64,000 nt of DNA from Marinicella litoralis. Its GTDB lineage: Bacteria > Pseudomonadota > Gammaproteobacteria > Xanthomonadales > Marinicellaceae. A program made the position numbers and the translations under genes. Location of the stretch: positions 628,133 through 692,132 of the forward strand of contig NZ_NIHB01000002.1 in the NCBI RefSeq assembly GCF_002591915.1, written 5' to 3'. Every line of letters starts with the position of its first letter. Positions within the stretch are counted from its first letter, which is position 1. Positions 19,713 through 28,534 of this stretch are shown here, piece by piece. Below the pieces are notes generated by a model, which saw only the letters and a program-made list of their open reading frames with translations, was not told the DNA's origin and made no database searches.

Positions 19713-20732
19713 ATGTCAAATTCAACCGAAACTGCTCGTGTGGGAGCCATTGTAGTCACTGCACTTTACCATTTTGTGCGTTTGGAAAATTTCAAAGACC
19801 TGCGACAACCTTTGTTAGATTGCATGATCAACCATCAAGTCAAAGGCACCCTTTTATTGGCCAATGAAGGTATCAATGGAACCATTGCTGGAACTAGATC
19901 TGGTATAGATGCCGTACTGAGTTGGATTCGTCAAGATGAACGGCTGGCGGGAGTTGACAGTAAAGAATCATATACCAATGAGATGCCATTTTATCGTTCA
20001 AAAGTCAAATTAAAAAAAGAAATCGTCACCATGGGTGTCGAGGGCATCGACCCCAAAGAAGTGGTAGGAACTTATGTAAAACCAGAGGACTGGAATGATC
20101 TGATCTCTGATCCAGATGTGGTTTTGGTAGATACCCGCAATGATTATGAGTACAACATCGGCAGTTTTAAAAATGCCATCAACCCCAACACCGAAACTTT
20201 CAGAGAGTTTCCTGAGTATGTCAAACAAAATTTAGACCCAGAAAAACATAAAAAAGTGGCGATGTTTTGTACCGGAGGCATTCGTTGTGAAAAATCGACA
20301 GCCTATTTAAAGGAACAAGGCTTTGATCAGGTCTATCACCTTAAGGGTGGAATTTTGAAGTATCTGGAACAAGTACCTAAGGATGAAACCTTGTGGCAAG
20401 GCGAATGTTTTGTTTTTGACAATCGAGTGGCTGTCAATCATGACTTAGAAAAAGGCCAGTACGACCAATGCTATGCTTGTCGTTATCCCATCACCGAAGA
20501 AGATAAAAAATCTCCTCACTATGAAAAAGGTGTCAGCTGCCATCATTGTTATGATCAAACCACTGCAGAACAGCGTGCACAATTCGCTGAACGTGAAAAA
20601 CAAATGCAGTTGGCCAAACTACGTGGAGAAACACACATTGGTATGTCTGCCAGTGAAGCCATAGAAAAGCGCAAGCAAGAAAAACTGGCCATTAAAAATG
20701 CCATGCGTAATCAAAGCCAAAACAACACATGA
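19713..20732 (+). CDS. trhO: tRNA uridine(34) hydroxylase TrhO
   Basis: Oxygen-dependent hydroxylation of U34 in tRNAs, the first step of 5-(carboxy)methoxyuridine formation (formerly YceA). The 339-residue length is normal. Landmarks: N-terminal acylphosphatase-like domain with [16 protein letters not shown] (about 45-60), [11 protein letters not shown], and rhodanese domain (about 125-220) with the catalytic loop [11 protein letters not shown] containing Cys186. A Cys-rich C-terminal zinc-like segment CYACRYPIT / GVSCHHCYD follows. The 3' end overlaps the next gene by 4 bases (ATGA), so the two are translationally coupled. Ribosome-binding site AGGAGAACAAC precedes the ATG. Confidence 0.96.
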   Translation: MSNSTETARVGAIVVTALYHFVRLENFKDLRQPLLDCMINHQVKGTLLLANEGINGTIAGTRSGIDAVLSWIRQDERLAGVDSKESYTNEMPFYRSKVKLKKEIVTMGVEGIDPKEVVGTYVKPEDWNDLISDPDVVLVDTRNDYEYNIGSFKNAINPNTETFREFPEYVKQNLDPEKHKKVAMFCTGGIRCEKSTAYLKEQGFDQVYHLKGGILKYLEQVPKDETLWQGECFVFDNRVAVNHDLEKGQYDQCYACRYPITEEDKKSPHYEKGVSCHHCYDQTTAEQRAQFAEREKQMQLAKLRGETHIGMSASEAIEKRKQEKLAIKNAMRNQSQNNT

Positions 20733-21370
20733 CTCTGTTGTTACCCGTTGTATGCCTATTCGCCTGTGCTTTAAGCCTTGGTTTTGAATCACGAAATCAA
20801 ACGGCATTGGCCAGCAAAACCAAATTCCTTGCCAGTTTAGCTTTTGTGGGGTTTGCTTGGGATATGGGCGCCATGAATTCCACTTATGGTCAATGGGTAT
20901 TCATCGGTTTATTGATGTCACTGATGGGTGATGTGTTACTGACTTTAAAAGGTCATAAGCATGCCTTCATTTCAGGTCTGTTGTTTTTTATGTTGGCACA
21001 TTTATTTTACGCTTGGGCTTTTTTCAAAACTGGATTCAATGGCAGTAAGCTGCCTATGACTTTACCCACTGTCATACTTGCAGTGACAATCACCGCATTG
21101 TGGTTACGACCTCATTTAACTGGCCTTTATGCCTTCGCAATTCCAGTCTATTTATTTGTCATTGCTGTCATGTTGATTTTTGCATGGAGCAATCTTTCAG
21201 TGACTGCTTGGTGGTGGATTGTAACCGGTGCGACTTTATTCGCAATGTCAGATTTATTGGTGGCCAGGAACCGGTTCATTCAAGCAAACTCCATCCATCG
21301 AATCATCGGTTTACCAAAGTACTATTTAGCCCAATTGATGCTGGCATATTCTATCAATTTAATCCCATAA
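20729..21370 (+). CDS. lysoplasmalogenase (YhhN family)
   Basis: Integral membrane protein of 213 residues with about eight hydrophobic helices. The YhhN/TMEM86 signature is seen in [13 protein letters not shown] (about 69-81), HLFYAWAF (about 91-98) and the C-terminal [17 protein letters not shown] (about 171-187) with its two conserved Asp residues. Family members cleave the vinyl ether bond of lysoplasmalogens; activity in bacteria lacking plasmalogens is unclear. It starts inside the stop of trhO (ATGA overlap) and is followed at once by an intrinsic terminator, so trhO-yhhN is a two-gene operon. Confidence 0.9.
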   Translation: MTLLLPVVCLFACALSLGFESRNQTALASKTKFLASLAFVGFAWDMGAMNSTYGQWVFIGLLMSLMGDVLLTLKGHKHAFISGLLFFMLAHLFYAWAFFKTGFNGSKLPMTLPTVILAVTITALWLRPHLTGLYAFAIPVYLFVIAVMLIFAWSNLSVTAWWWIVTGATLFAMSDLLVARNRFIQANSIHRIIGLPKYYLAQLMLAYSINLIP

Positions 21371-21402
21371 AAAAACCCACAGTCAATTCACTGTGGGTTT
21401 TT
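21371..21402 (+). terminator. intrinsic terminator of the trhO operon
   Basis: AAAAACCCACAGT (21371-21383), loop CAATTC, ACTGTGGGTTTTT (21390-21402): a 13-bp perfect stem including the A/T tails. It begins directly after the stop codon at 21370, and the A-run also lets it work for the convergent M36 gene. Confidence 0.93.
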
Positions 21403-21430
21403 CTTTACCGATAAAATGATTAATATATAT

Positions 21431-23698
21431 TCAGGGGACCAAATCGAAGCTGTCAGCAAATATCACATCGCTAACCTCACACTCAACTGGGACTTCATAT
21501 GATTCAGTTTCATCGCCAGTAACATTGACGCTGCCTGAACTGGCTCCAACACCTAAGCCACGTTTGGCAAAACCATGCCAAATTTCACATTGATTCGCTC
21601 CTGCACTGTTGTTTTGATCAGCCAATAAAACGGCATCACGCCCATCTATAAAACCAGGATCGCAAGGTTGTAATTTCAAACCATCCATAACCAGCTGTAA
21701 TGCCAGGTTGTTACCGCCACTTCCGTTGTATAAATCAGCATCATAACCATATTTATCTACCAAATTCCAATACACTTCCCACAACATTTGAGCCCAAATC
21801 GACCCCACAAAATGAGGGCTGCCATTGGCATCAGCTAAATCTCCGAAAGTATGCAAGTTCACATTCATATTGGTAGAATAAGGATAAGTTCTGATGCCCC
21901 CAGGATTTTGCGTGGCATAGGATCCCATCGGTCTGGCTTCAAGTGCCGTATCATTTGGATCTGCTGTCATAACCAGAGCAAAAAAGTCGCTCCAACCTTC
22001 TCCCATTTGTTCACTGCTGGTCAAACAACTGGATTGTGACGGGCCTCCGGTTAAACGATTGGATATACCATGACCATATTCATGAATAATGATACCATTA
22101 TCGAAATCACTGTCTCGATCGGCATTGGTCTTAACCATGTCAACATCTACATTGTTATCCAATTGGGCGCGAATGATTCCACCATCGGTTTGACCTACCA
22201 TTAAAGCGGGGATGGTAACATTGGCACCCTGCGCACCTGGCCCCATATTGAGAATGCTGTCGCCTTGATTATTGGCCACTATGGCACCGATGGCGCCTGC
22301 ATTTTCTGCGTTAAGAACTTTAACCCCAAACTCACAACCACCTCGATCAATCAAGGCAATACGTCCTGAAGTAAACCCCACTAAAGCCTCGCAAGCATCG
22401 CTGACCGTTCCGGTGTTATCATCTGCTGCTTCTACAATTCCATTCAATGGTGTGGAAGTGATTGGTGCTCCAAAACTTGCCCCGGCTGCGGTGTATGATC
22501 CAGCAATAGCCGGTGGTGAATGGACCAGTAAATCAGGCGTTCCAGAAAAGTAAAACATTTGCATTCTGGGGTTTGAACCATCAGGAGGGGTAGAAAAATT
22601 GGCATTATTTGTTCCGGAACCATCTTGTGCATCTGCATTTACAGCGTCGCTGCCTAGGCCATTGTTACCATAGTTATTCTCCTGAAAATTTCCTGCTGCT
22701 TCATCAAAACCATAAAAGTACATCACGTCATGTATGACGTTGTTCCAATAAAACAAGTTAACGATGGCCGCATCCAGGTTTTGCTCTTCATCTGGATCTA
22801 CGGCCGGATTCCAAGGCACATCAAACAATAAATTAGCTCCGCCATCAGGTCGCCCTCCACCAGAGTTGTTCGCATCTAAGTCATCCTGTGCATAAACATT
22901 ATTACCACGCGTATCGGTGAATTCTGCACCCGCTGAACCGTCGATGTCATGCCAACCAAATGGTGAAGCTGTTAAGTCATGTGGATCAACCATCGTCTCT
23001 AATTGGTACCCGTTGTCAGCCGGAGACTCATTGGGTAATGGGATGACATCATAACTGGCATCAGCAGTCCAGTTCACCTGATCGATGACTTGACCAGTTA
23101 ATGTATCTACCCGCATGCTCCACCAATTACCACCAGATTGAATTTGTAGGTCCCAAGAAAGTCTGAGTTCATCTCCCTGTTTTTGATACATCAATTTAAC
23201 CGGTATTTCAGCACTTGAGATGTCCTCATCTAAATAAACAGCTGCCCGATTGGATGACTGCGATTGATTAATTAAATAAGCTGGCAATCGAGTAACAATT
23301 CCCAATTCTTGTGCTGCATTTAATATGGCTTGATCAGCGGCTATAAATGGACTTACTTGCGGTGCTTTGGCTGCCAGATTATTGACAAATAAATTATGCA
23401 AATTTAAGATTTTTCCTTGTTGATCCAAATTTAATTGAATCAATCCTTTGTGAACTTCTATGCCATTAAGTTGTTGTTTAAACACCAAATGGCTAATGCC
23501 ATTTTTCTCACTGAGGTAGTGACTGGTGATGGCAGCATCTTGTACGTCTTTATTGGTGACATTGAGATTGCTTAATTGGTTAACCAACAATGTTCTGGCG
23601 TCTTCTGCCGGATAAAGTTGGGCGGAACTGGCGAATGTGTTTGAAGCACACAACAGTGCGCCACATGCTGTAGCCAGCATGACTGTTTTTATTTTCAT
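21431..23698 (-). CDS. secreted M36 (fungalysin-type) metallopeptidase
   Basis: Exported zinc endopeptidase, 755 residues. Signal peptide 1-23, FTP/PepSY-type propeptide (about 35-210), then the M36 catalytic domain. A PA domain (about 400-520) is inserted before the active site. Zinc site: HEYGH at 539-543 (GIIIHEYGHGISNRLTGG), with the third ligand Glu568 in EGWSDF. The C-terminus ends CEVSDVIFADSFDLVP; a short acidic/aromatic IFxDxF tail of this kind recurs, as far as I recall, on exported proteins of related gammaproteobacteria. All catalytic residues are intact. The terminator of the convergent trhO operon lies 28 bases beyond its stop. Confidence 0.95.
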   Translation of the reverse strand: MKIKTVMLATACGALLCASNTFASSAQLYPAEDARTLLVNQLSNLNVTNKDVQDAAITSHYLSEKNGISHLVFKQQLNGIEVHKGLIQLNLDQQGKILNLHNLFVNNLAAKAPQVSPFIAADQAILNAAQELGIVTRLPAYLINQSQSSNRAAVYLDEDISSAEIPVKLMYQKQGDELRLSWDLQIQSGGNWWSMRVDTLTGQVIDQVNWTADASYDVIPLPNESPADNGYQLETMVDPHDLTASPFGWHDIDGSAGAEFTDTRGNNVYAQDDLDANNSGGGRPDGGANLLFDVPWNPAVDPDEEQNLDAAIVNLFYWNNVIHDVMYFYGFDEAAGNFQENNYGNNGLGSDAVNADAQDGSGTNNANFSTPPDGSNPRMQMFYFSGTPDLLVHSPPAIAGSYTAAGASFGAPITSTPLNGIVEAADDNTGTVSDACEALVGFTSGRIALIDRGGCEFGVKVLNAENAGAIGAIVANNQGDSILNMGPGAQGANVTIPALMVGQTDGGIIRAQLDNNVDVDMVKTNADRDSDFDNGIIIHEYGHGISNRLTGGPSQSSCLTSSEQMGEGWSDFFALVMTADPNDTALEARPMGSYATQNPGGIRTYPYSTNMNVNLHTFGDLADANGSPHFVGSIWAQMLWEVYWNLVDKYGYDADLYNGSGGNNLALQLVMDGLKLQPCDPGFIDGRDAVLLADQNNSAGANQCEIWHGFAKRGLGVGASSGSVNVTGDETESYEVPVECEVSDVIFADSFDLVP

Positions 23699-23977
23699 TT
23701 TTACCCTCTGTTTTATGGATTAGTCGCAAAACTTTTGGTTTGTACTTTTTATTATCATCCAAAAATTTCGATCACATCTTAAAGCCTAGCAGGATTAAAA
23801 ATCCAGTATTTCTTATAACAAACTTATGTATTGTGATGACCCTCTATAAAATAGTTTCTTGCTTTCGAGAAAACCAATTATTCAACCGACTTTTAAGTAT
23901 TCAAGTAGCATCAAAGGTTTCTGAGCAATCGTTATTGGTTTCGTCGTTTTAATTTCCATCATCAAATAGGTAATTTG

Positions 23978-24300
23978 TTAATACTCATTCACCAATGCAA
24001 GAACTCGATCCTTGTGATAACCACGAACCACTTCTCCTTTGATTAAAAATAAAGGCACGACACGCCCTCCAAACTTCATATTTCGGCATTGACTTGCGAT
24101 GACTGTTCAATGTCTAGTTCCTTATATACAATGCCTTGCTGCTCAAACAACGCCCTGGCCTGTTTACAATAACCGCACCATGACGCTGAATACATAATGA
24201 CATCGGCACCCTGTGTTTGGTTCAGTTCAGCAGTAGCATCTGTTACAACCCACTTTTGATAAATAAAGAAAATAACAACCAGTGCAATCAATGATTTCAT
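23978..24300 (-). pseudogene. membrane-anchored glutaredoxin-like protein, frameshifted
   Basis: The frame from 24300 encodes an N-terminal anchor (MKSLIALVVIFFIYQKW) and a thioredoxin-fold start with active site SWCGYCKQA and ELDIEQSS. It then stops at a TGA (24076-24078) straight after NAEI. In another frame the missing half continues without a gap: MKFGGRVVPLFLIKGEV followed by VRGYHKDRVLALVNEY and a TAA at 23978-23980. This supplies the cis-Pro loop (GGRVVPLFLI) that every glutaredoxin needs. One base inserted near 24076-24083 would restore a protein of about 107 residues. Either a real one-base deletion or a sequencing error; codon use and motif quality of the second half suggest it is recent. 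Confidence 0.85.
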
Positions 24301-24393
24301 CCAAGCTCATCCGCATTCATAAAGTTACTGTCTTTATACCACATTCACAGCAGATAGAAAGACTGTCACAAAGCAATACGTTTATTGATGATC

Positions 24394-24420
24394 AAAAAAA
24401 AAGCCCGATAACATCGGGCT
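24394..24420 (-). terminator. intrinsic terminator of the homogentisate operon
   Basis: Stem AGCCCGAT (24402-24409), loop AAC, ATCGGGCT (24413-24420), with an A-run at 24394-24402 that gives a U-run on the minus strand. T bases also follow on the plus side. It sits 26 bases beyond the stop of the FAH gene. Confidence 0.93.
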
Positions 24421-24445
24421 TTTTCTTATGAATAAAAACTGCTTT

Positions 24446-25426
24446 CTAATATTTAACCACTTTCTGGTGGATGGTGCCAAAGATGTTATGACCTTCGCCG
24501 TCAGTAATTTCAATTTTTACATCATCACCGAAGCTCATGAAAGGTGTACTTGGTTTGCCATGTTCTATCACTTCAAGTACCCTTTTTTCAGCCAGACAAG
24601 TGGATCCTTTGGCCATGTCATGGTTAGCAATCGTGCCTGATCCGATGATAGCACCAGCACACAATGGTCTTGTTTTTGCCGCATGGGCCACCAGTTGAGC
24701 AAAATCAAATTGCATATCAACACCACAGTTGGGTTCACCAAACCATTCGCCGTTCAACCAGGTTCGCATCGGCAAATGAATTTTATTGTTTTGCCAGGCC
24801 TCACCCAATTCATCTGGAGTCACAAAAAATGGTGACAATGCTGTGCGAGGTTTTGATTGTAAGAAACCAAACCCTTTGGCCAATTCAGCAGGTATCAAGT
24901 TTCGCAATGACACGTCATTCAAAATACACACCAATTGAATGTACTGGCCGGCCTCCTCTGCCGACACATTCATCGGTACATCTGAGGTGATGACTGCAGC
25001 TTCAGCTTCAAAGTCAATCCCGTATTCTTCACTGACCACTTCGATGTCTTGGTTGTGCGCTAAGAAACCATCACTGACCGCTTGATACATCAATGGATCT
25101 TCTAAAAAACTGGGAGGCATTTCAGCGCCACGTGCTCGTCGAACCCTTTCCACATGAGCCAAATAAGCACTGCCATCTAAAAATTGCAATGCCCTGGGTA
25201 AAGGCGCCATCACTTCATCTAAGTTTAAGTCAAAAGCATCATTCAGCCCTTCATCATTCAAATGTTGGTAGACCGTATTCAACTGTGGCGCCACACTGTC
25301 CCAGTTGTCCAGGGCTTGTTGCATGGTTTGAGCAATTTGTGGCACTGTTACGGCTCGGTTACCCGCTCGGTTGACAACGACCAATTGGCCATCGCGCGTT
25401 TGGTTGTTTATGGTAGTTAGTTTCAT
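24446..25426 (-). CDS. fumarylacetoacetate hydrolase family protein
   Basis: Probable last enzyme of tyrosine breakdown, splitting fumarylacetoacetate into fumarate and acetoacetate. It has 326 residues with an N-terminal cap and a C-terminal FAH domain. Visible are the metal-binding acids in IDFEAEAAVIT (about 175-185), the loop with RTALSPFFVTPDELG, LNGEWFGEPNCGVDMQFDFAQLVAHAA (about 224-250), and the glycine segment GAIIGSGTIAN (about 259-269). Context makes the assignment firm: it is the third gene of an hppD-hmgA-fah operon. FAH-fold enzymes of other pathways share this architecture, so the substrate is inferred from neighbours. An intrinsic terminator follows. Confidence 0.9.
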   Translation of the reverse strand: MKLTTINNQTRDGQLVVVNRAGNRAVTVPQIAQTMQQALDNWDSVAPQLNTVYQHLNDEGLNDAFDLNLDEVMAPLPRALQFLDGSAYLAHVERVRRARGAEMPPSFLEDPLMYQAVSDGFLAHNQDIEVVSEEYGIDFEAEAAVITSDVPMNVSAEEAGQYIQLVCILNDVSLRNLIPAELAKGFGFLQSKPRTALSPFFVTPDELGEAWQNNKIHLPMRTWLNGEWFGEPNCGVDMQFDFAQLVAHAAKTRPLCAGAIIGSGTIANHDMAKGSTCLAEKRVLEVIEHGKPSTPFMSFGDDVKIEITDGEGHNIFGTIHQKVVKY

Positions 25427-25501
25427 AGTCTTTTAATATTTTGTTTTCAGTTTTAAGGTATTTGAATAAAAAGCTGATTATTGTCATCTCGTTTCATTCA
25501 A

Positions 25502-26632
25502 TTATTTTTGTTCTTGCCATGAGTTCACATACTCTGGCCACTCTACTTGTTCTGCCGCATCACACACTTCAAGCGGGTCTCGCGTATCAATCATCACTGC
25601 CACTTCTTCAGTCATCACATTGTTCTGCGTAAACGCATTTTTCATCGCTTTGGGATGAGGTCCGTGGGTAAAACCAGTCGGGTGTAAGGTAATCATTCCT
25701 GGGTGAATATTGTCTCGCGAAAAGAAATTGCCTGAATGGTAAAACAATACCTCATCATAATCATCATTGTTATGATAAAACGGCACTTTCAATGATTCAG
25801 GGTTGGTTTCAAACAATCGTGGTACAAAAGTACAAACTACGAATCGATTACCCAAAAATGTGGTGTGGGCTGAAGGGGGTACATGAAACCGATGACTCAT
25901 GACAGGTGAAATATCACGCCAATTAAGTGCCACCGGCATCAAGTCGCCTTGCCAACCAATGGCATCCAATGGATTGAATGGATAGTTGATGGTTGAAATC
26001 TTCTGTAGCCTTTTGACTTGTACTGTCCAATCGTCATCACTGTATTGTTGTTGGAATGCCGCATTGATTTCAGGCGTCCTATAGACCGCTGCATCAACGA
26101 TGGCATTTGGTCCCAACAACCCTTTGTCTGGCAATTGATAATGGCCATTGCTGGATTCAATCATCAATATTTCACATGAATTGGTGGTTTCTAAACGCCA
26201 CATGGTACCTTTGGGCAGCATCAAATAATCACCTTCTTTAACCACCATATGCCCAAAATCAGAATATAAATCAGCCGTGCCTTGGTGAAAAAATAACAAA
26301 TCATCGCCGTCGGCATTCCTGACTAATTTTTTCATGCTGCTGTCTAAAGTCCACATGCGGATTTTGACTTGGTTATTTTTTAACAACACATGAGCATCCC
26401 ATGGGGTTGCTTGGCTTGAACCGAACAAATTGGTGTCAAAAGCACGCGGCCGGTTGTCTCCTTGAAAATCGGTCCAACCCGTGTGTTTATGCTTGTGATA
26501 GAAATGAGTCACTGGGCCAAAAAAACCTTCTTTACCCATTTCACGTTCATAACTGTCTTTGGGAAAACCAATGTGCGCTTGTTTAGCCACCTTGCCTTGT
26601 TTTTTATAAAAATTAAACCACTTGCCGTTCAT
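25502..26632 (-). CDS. hmgA: homogentisate 1,2-dioxygenase
   Basis: Cytoplasmic non-haem iron dioxygenase opening the ring of homogentisate to maleylacetoacetate. At 376 residues it belongs to the short bacterial form. Cupin-like strands carry the iron ligands: PFYHNNDDYDEVLFYHSGNFF (about 294-314) and GFTHGPHPKAM (about 330-340). WRLETTNSCEILMIESSNGHY and LLGPNAIVDAAVYRTPEI are conserved HmgA stretches. It lies between the HPPD and FAH genes, 27 bases downstream of HPPD, consistent with one transcript. Confidence 0.94.
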   Translation of the reverse strand: MNGKWFNFYKKQGKVAKQAHIGFPKDSYEREMGKEGFFGPVTHFYHKHKHTGWTDFQGDNRPRAFDTNLFGSSQATPWDAHVLLKNNQVKIRMWTLDSSMKKLVRNADGDDLLFFHQGTADLYSDFGHMVVKEGDYLMLPKGTMWRLETTNSCEILMIESSNGHYQLPDKGLLGPNAIVDAAVYRTPEINAAFQQQYSDDDWTVQVKRLQKISTINYPFNPLDAIGWQGDLMPVALNWRDISPVMSHRFHVPPSAHTTFLGNRFVVCTFVPRLFETNPESLKVPFYHNNDDYDEVLFYHSGNFFSRDNIHPGMITLHPTGFTHGPHPKAMKNAFTQNNVMTEEVAVMIDTRDPLEVCDAAEQVEWPEYVNSWQEQK

Positions 26633-26659
26633 ATCGTAGCTCCGTTCGTTGACCCTCGT

Positions 26660-27688
26660 TTATAAATAACCGCGACGTTGTTGTTCTAATTCAATCGAAT
26701 CAAATAATGCCTGGAAATTCCCTTCGCCAAATCCTTCATTGCCTTTTCGTTGAATGATTTCAAAAAAGATGGGACCAATGGCAGTGTTGGTGAAAATTTG
26801 CAACAGAATTTCTTTTTTGGTGGCTTCATCGGCATCAATCAAAATATGATTGCGTTGCATCCGTGCGACATCTTCTTGGTGCTCTGGCACCCGGCGATCA
26901 ATGATACTGAAATAGGTTTCAGGTGTTTGCATGAACTCTACCCCAGCTGCACGCATTGACTCCACCGATTCATAGATGTTATCGGTAAATAAAGCGATGT
27001 GTTGAATGCCTTCGCCTTTGTACTCGTCCAAGTATTCATTGATTTGTGATTTCGGATCTTCCGATTCATTCAAAGGAATTTTGACTGAACCATTGGGGCA
27101 TGTCATGGCCTTTGAAACCAGACCTGTTTTTTGACCTTTGATATCAAAATACCTGATTTCTCTGAAATCAAATAGATTTTCATAGTAATTGCTCCACTTT
27201 TCCATGTTGCCAAAATACAAATTATGAGTCAAATGATCGATGAAGGTCAGCCCAAAACCAGTCGGAGTTTGGTTCATGCCAACGATGTCATTGAAGTCTT
27301 CTTTCAATACTTTGGCATAACTTTCTTTGTCCAGGATATACAAGGCCGCATCACCGATACCCTTGATCGCTGGAAAATTCAATCCATTGGGTACATCCAA
27401 TTGCTCCGAACCACCCTTCAAGCTGTGAGCCAAGGCATCTTCCTTGTTGTCAAAAACTATCGAAAAGCCACAGGCACAAGGTCCATGCGCTGTCCTGAAG
27501 TCAGCAGCAAATCCCGTGTCACATTCATTGATGTAAAAATCAGTTTGACCTTGGCGGTACAAAGTAATGGGCAGTTTTTTGTGGGTTTTGATCGCGGTAA
27601 AACCCATTTGACGAAATAATTTATGTAATGGAGCGGCGTCATTGGCCGAGTACTCAATGAAGCCAAAACCGTTGATGGTTGCTGACAT
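26660..27688 (-). CDS. hppD: 4-hydroxyphenylpyruvate dioxygenase
   Basis: Converts 4-hydroxyphenylpyruvate to homogentisate, the entry step of the operon. Two VOC-type beta-alpha-beta modules are present. Iron ligands are visible as His in FIDHLTHNLYFG, His in GIQHIALFTDNI, and Glu in IFFEIIQRKGNEGFGEGNF near the C-terminus. The frame is open 14 codons further upstream (to 27730), but ATG at 27688 gives the family N-terminus (MSATINGFGFIEYS) and has GGGGA 8 bases before it, so I chose it. A TAGAAT -10 element lies upstream, and the operator palindrome overlaps the -35 position. Confidence 0.95.
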   Translation of the reverse strand: MSATINGFGFIEYSANDAAPLHKLFRQMGFTAIKTHKKLPITLYRQGQTDFYINECDTGFAADFRTAHGPCACGFSIVFDNKEDALAHSLKGGSEQLDVPNGLNFPAIKGIGDAALYILDKESYAKVLKEDFNDIVGMNQTPTGFGLTFIDHLTHNLYFGNMEKWSNYYENLFDFREIRYFDIKGQKTGLVSKAMTCPNGSVKIPLNESEDPKSQINEYLDEYKGEGIQHIALFTDNIYESVESMRAAGVEFMQTPETYFSIIDRRVPEHQEDVARMQRNHILIDADEATKKEILLQIFTNTAIGPIFFEIIQRKGNEGFGEGNFQALFDSIELEQQRRGYL

Positions 27689-27730
27689 GTTGTTGTCCCC
27701 GATATGATAAAAACAATATTCTATCCGCAT

Positions 27731-27769
27731 TTAGTTTCATATGAAACTAATATTTGTTTCATTTGTAAC
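27731..27769. promoter_or_regulatory. tandem palindromic operator between hppD and marR
   Basis: A perfect 20-base palindrome, TTAGTTTCATATGAAACTAA (27731-27750), is followed by an imperfect copy, GTTTCATTTGTAAC (27756-27769). Their centres are 22 bases apart, about two helical turns, so two dimers would sit on the same DNA face. For hppD (minus strand) the first copy overlaps the -35 hexamer TTTCAT placed 17 bases from TAGAAT. The likely ligand is the adjacent MarR protein, repressing both hppD and itself. Confidence 0.75.
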
Positions 27770-27791
27770 TATTTTTGATTAAAATGGGAAA

Positions 27792-28214
27792 ATGGACTTG
27801 AATCAATTCTTACCTTACCAGCTGTCAATCTTGAGTTTGAAAATCTCTAATGGCATTGCTGAACATTATCAAGACCAATTCGGTATCAACATTTCTGAAT
27901 GGCGTGTTCTGGTCATTTTATACAAAAACCCTGATATCACAGCCAAAAAAATAGCGCAGTTGTCGCAAATGGACAAAGTCCGAATCAGCCGAACCGTTAA
28001 ATCATTGGTGCAAAAAAACTACCTGACACAATCACAGCACCCATTAGACGCACGTGCTAAAAACTATGAATTGAATGAACGTGGTCGGTACTTAATGCGG
28101 GCAGTCATCCCGGATGCCCTGCGCTATGAAGAAGAACTGCTCAGTCAATTGAACCAAGATGAGCGAGCACAACTGCATCACTTGATTGGTAAATTCAATC
28201 GCATTTTGGGTTAG
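27792..28214 (+). CDS. MarR family transcriptional regulator
   Basis: Small winged-helix repressor of 140 residues. It has a helical N-terminus, the recognition region ITAKKIAQLSQMDKVRISRTVKSLVQKNYL (about 54-83), and a wing with HPLDARAKNYELNERG (about 88-103), the classical DARxxxxxLTxxG motif. It is divergent from the homogentisate operon across a palindromic operator, so it is the probable local regulator (HmgR-like role), with a tyrosine-pathway intermediate as candidate inducer. Only GGGA close to the ATG resembles a ribosome-binding site. Confidence 0.9.
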   Translation: MDLNQFLPYQLSILSLKISNGIAEHYQDQFGINISEWRVLVILYKNPDITAKKIAQLSQMDKVRISRTVKSLVQKNYLTQSQHPLDARAKNYELNERGRYLMRAVIPDALRYEEELLSQLNQDERAQLHHLIGKFNRILG

Positions 28215-28404
28215 GATTGATTTCACCTGAGATTTCTGAATATAGGAAGAAATCATAGTATTGAAAATTCATTGATATGAATAAATATGCTGACAAGGTA
28301 TAGAAAATAGAGGTTGAAAACAAAACAACATGCTAACTAAACTTAGCAAAAATGCTTTCAACACAGTATCTGCACTCGCTTAAGCACGGTTAGAACGATG
28401 GACG

Positions 28405-28530
28405 ATTGTCATCCTGAGCGAAGCGGAGCGCAGCCGAAGGATCTCTAAACACAGGATGGCAGGTTACGTTTATCAACGCATGAACTTGGAGAGAGTCTTC
28501 TACTCACCAAGGCTCCCTCAAAATGACAAC
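28405..28530. repeat. inverted-repeat element with TGTCATCCTGAG-type arms
   Basis: In the 320-bp gap between marR and uup, the left arm starts ATTGTCATCCTGAGCG (28405-28420) and runs to GAAGGATCTCT (about 28446). The right arm, read on the opposite strand, starts TTGTCATTTTGAGGGAGC (28529 downward) and ends near GACTCTCTC. The arms are related inverted copies of a dispersed sequence seen in intergenic DNA of many unrelated bacteria (TCATCCTGAGCGAAGCG...GAAGGATCT). It contains no gene. The rest of the gap (28215-28404) holds only a weak hairpin at about 28232-28255. Confidence 0.65.
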
Positions 28531-28534
28531 AGGT

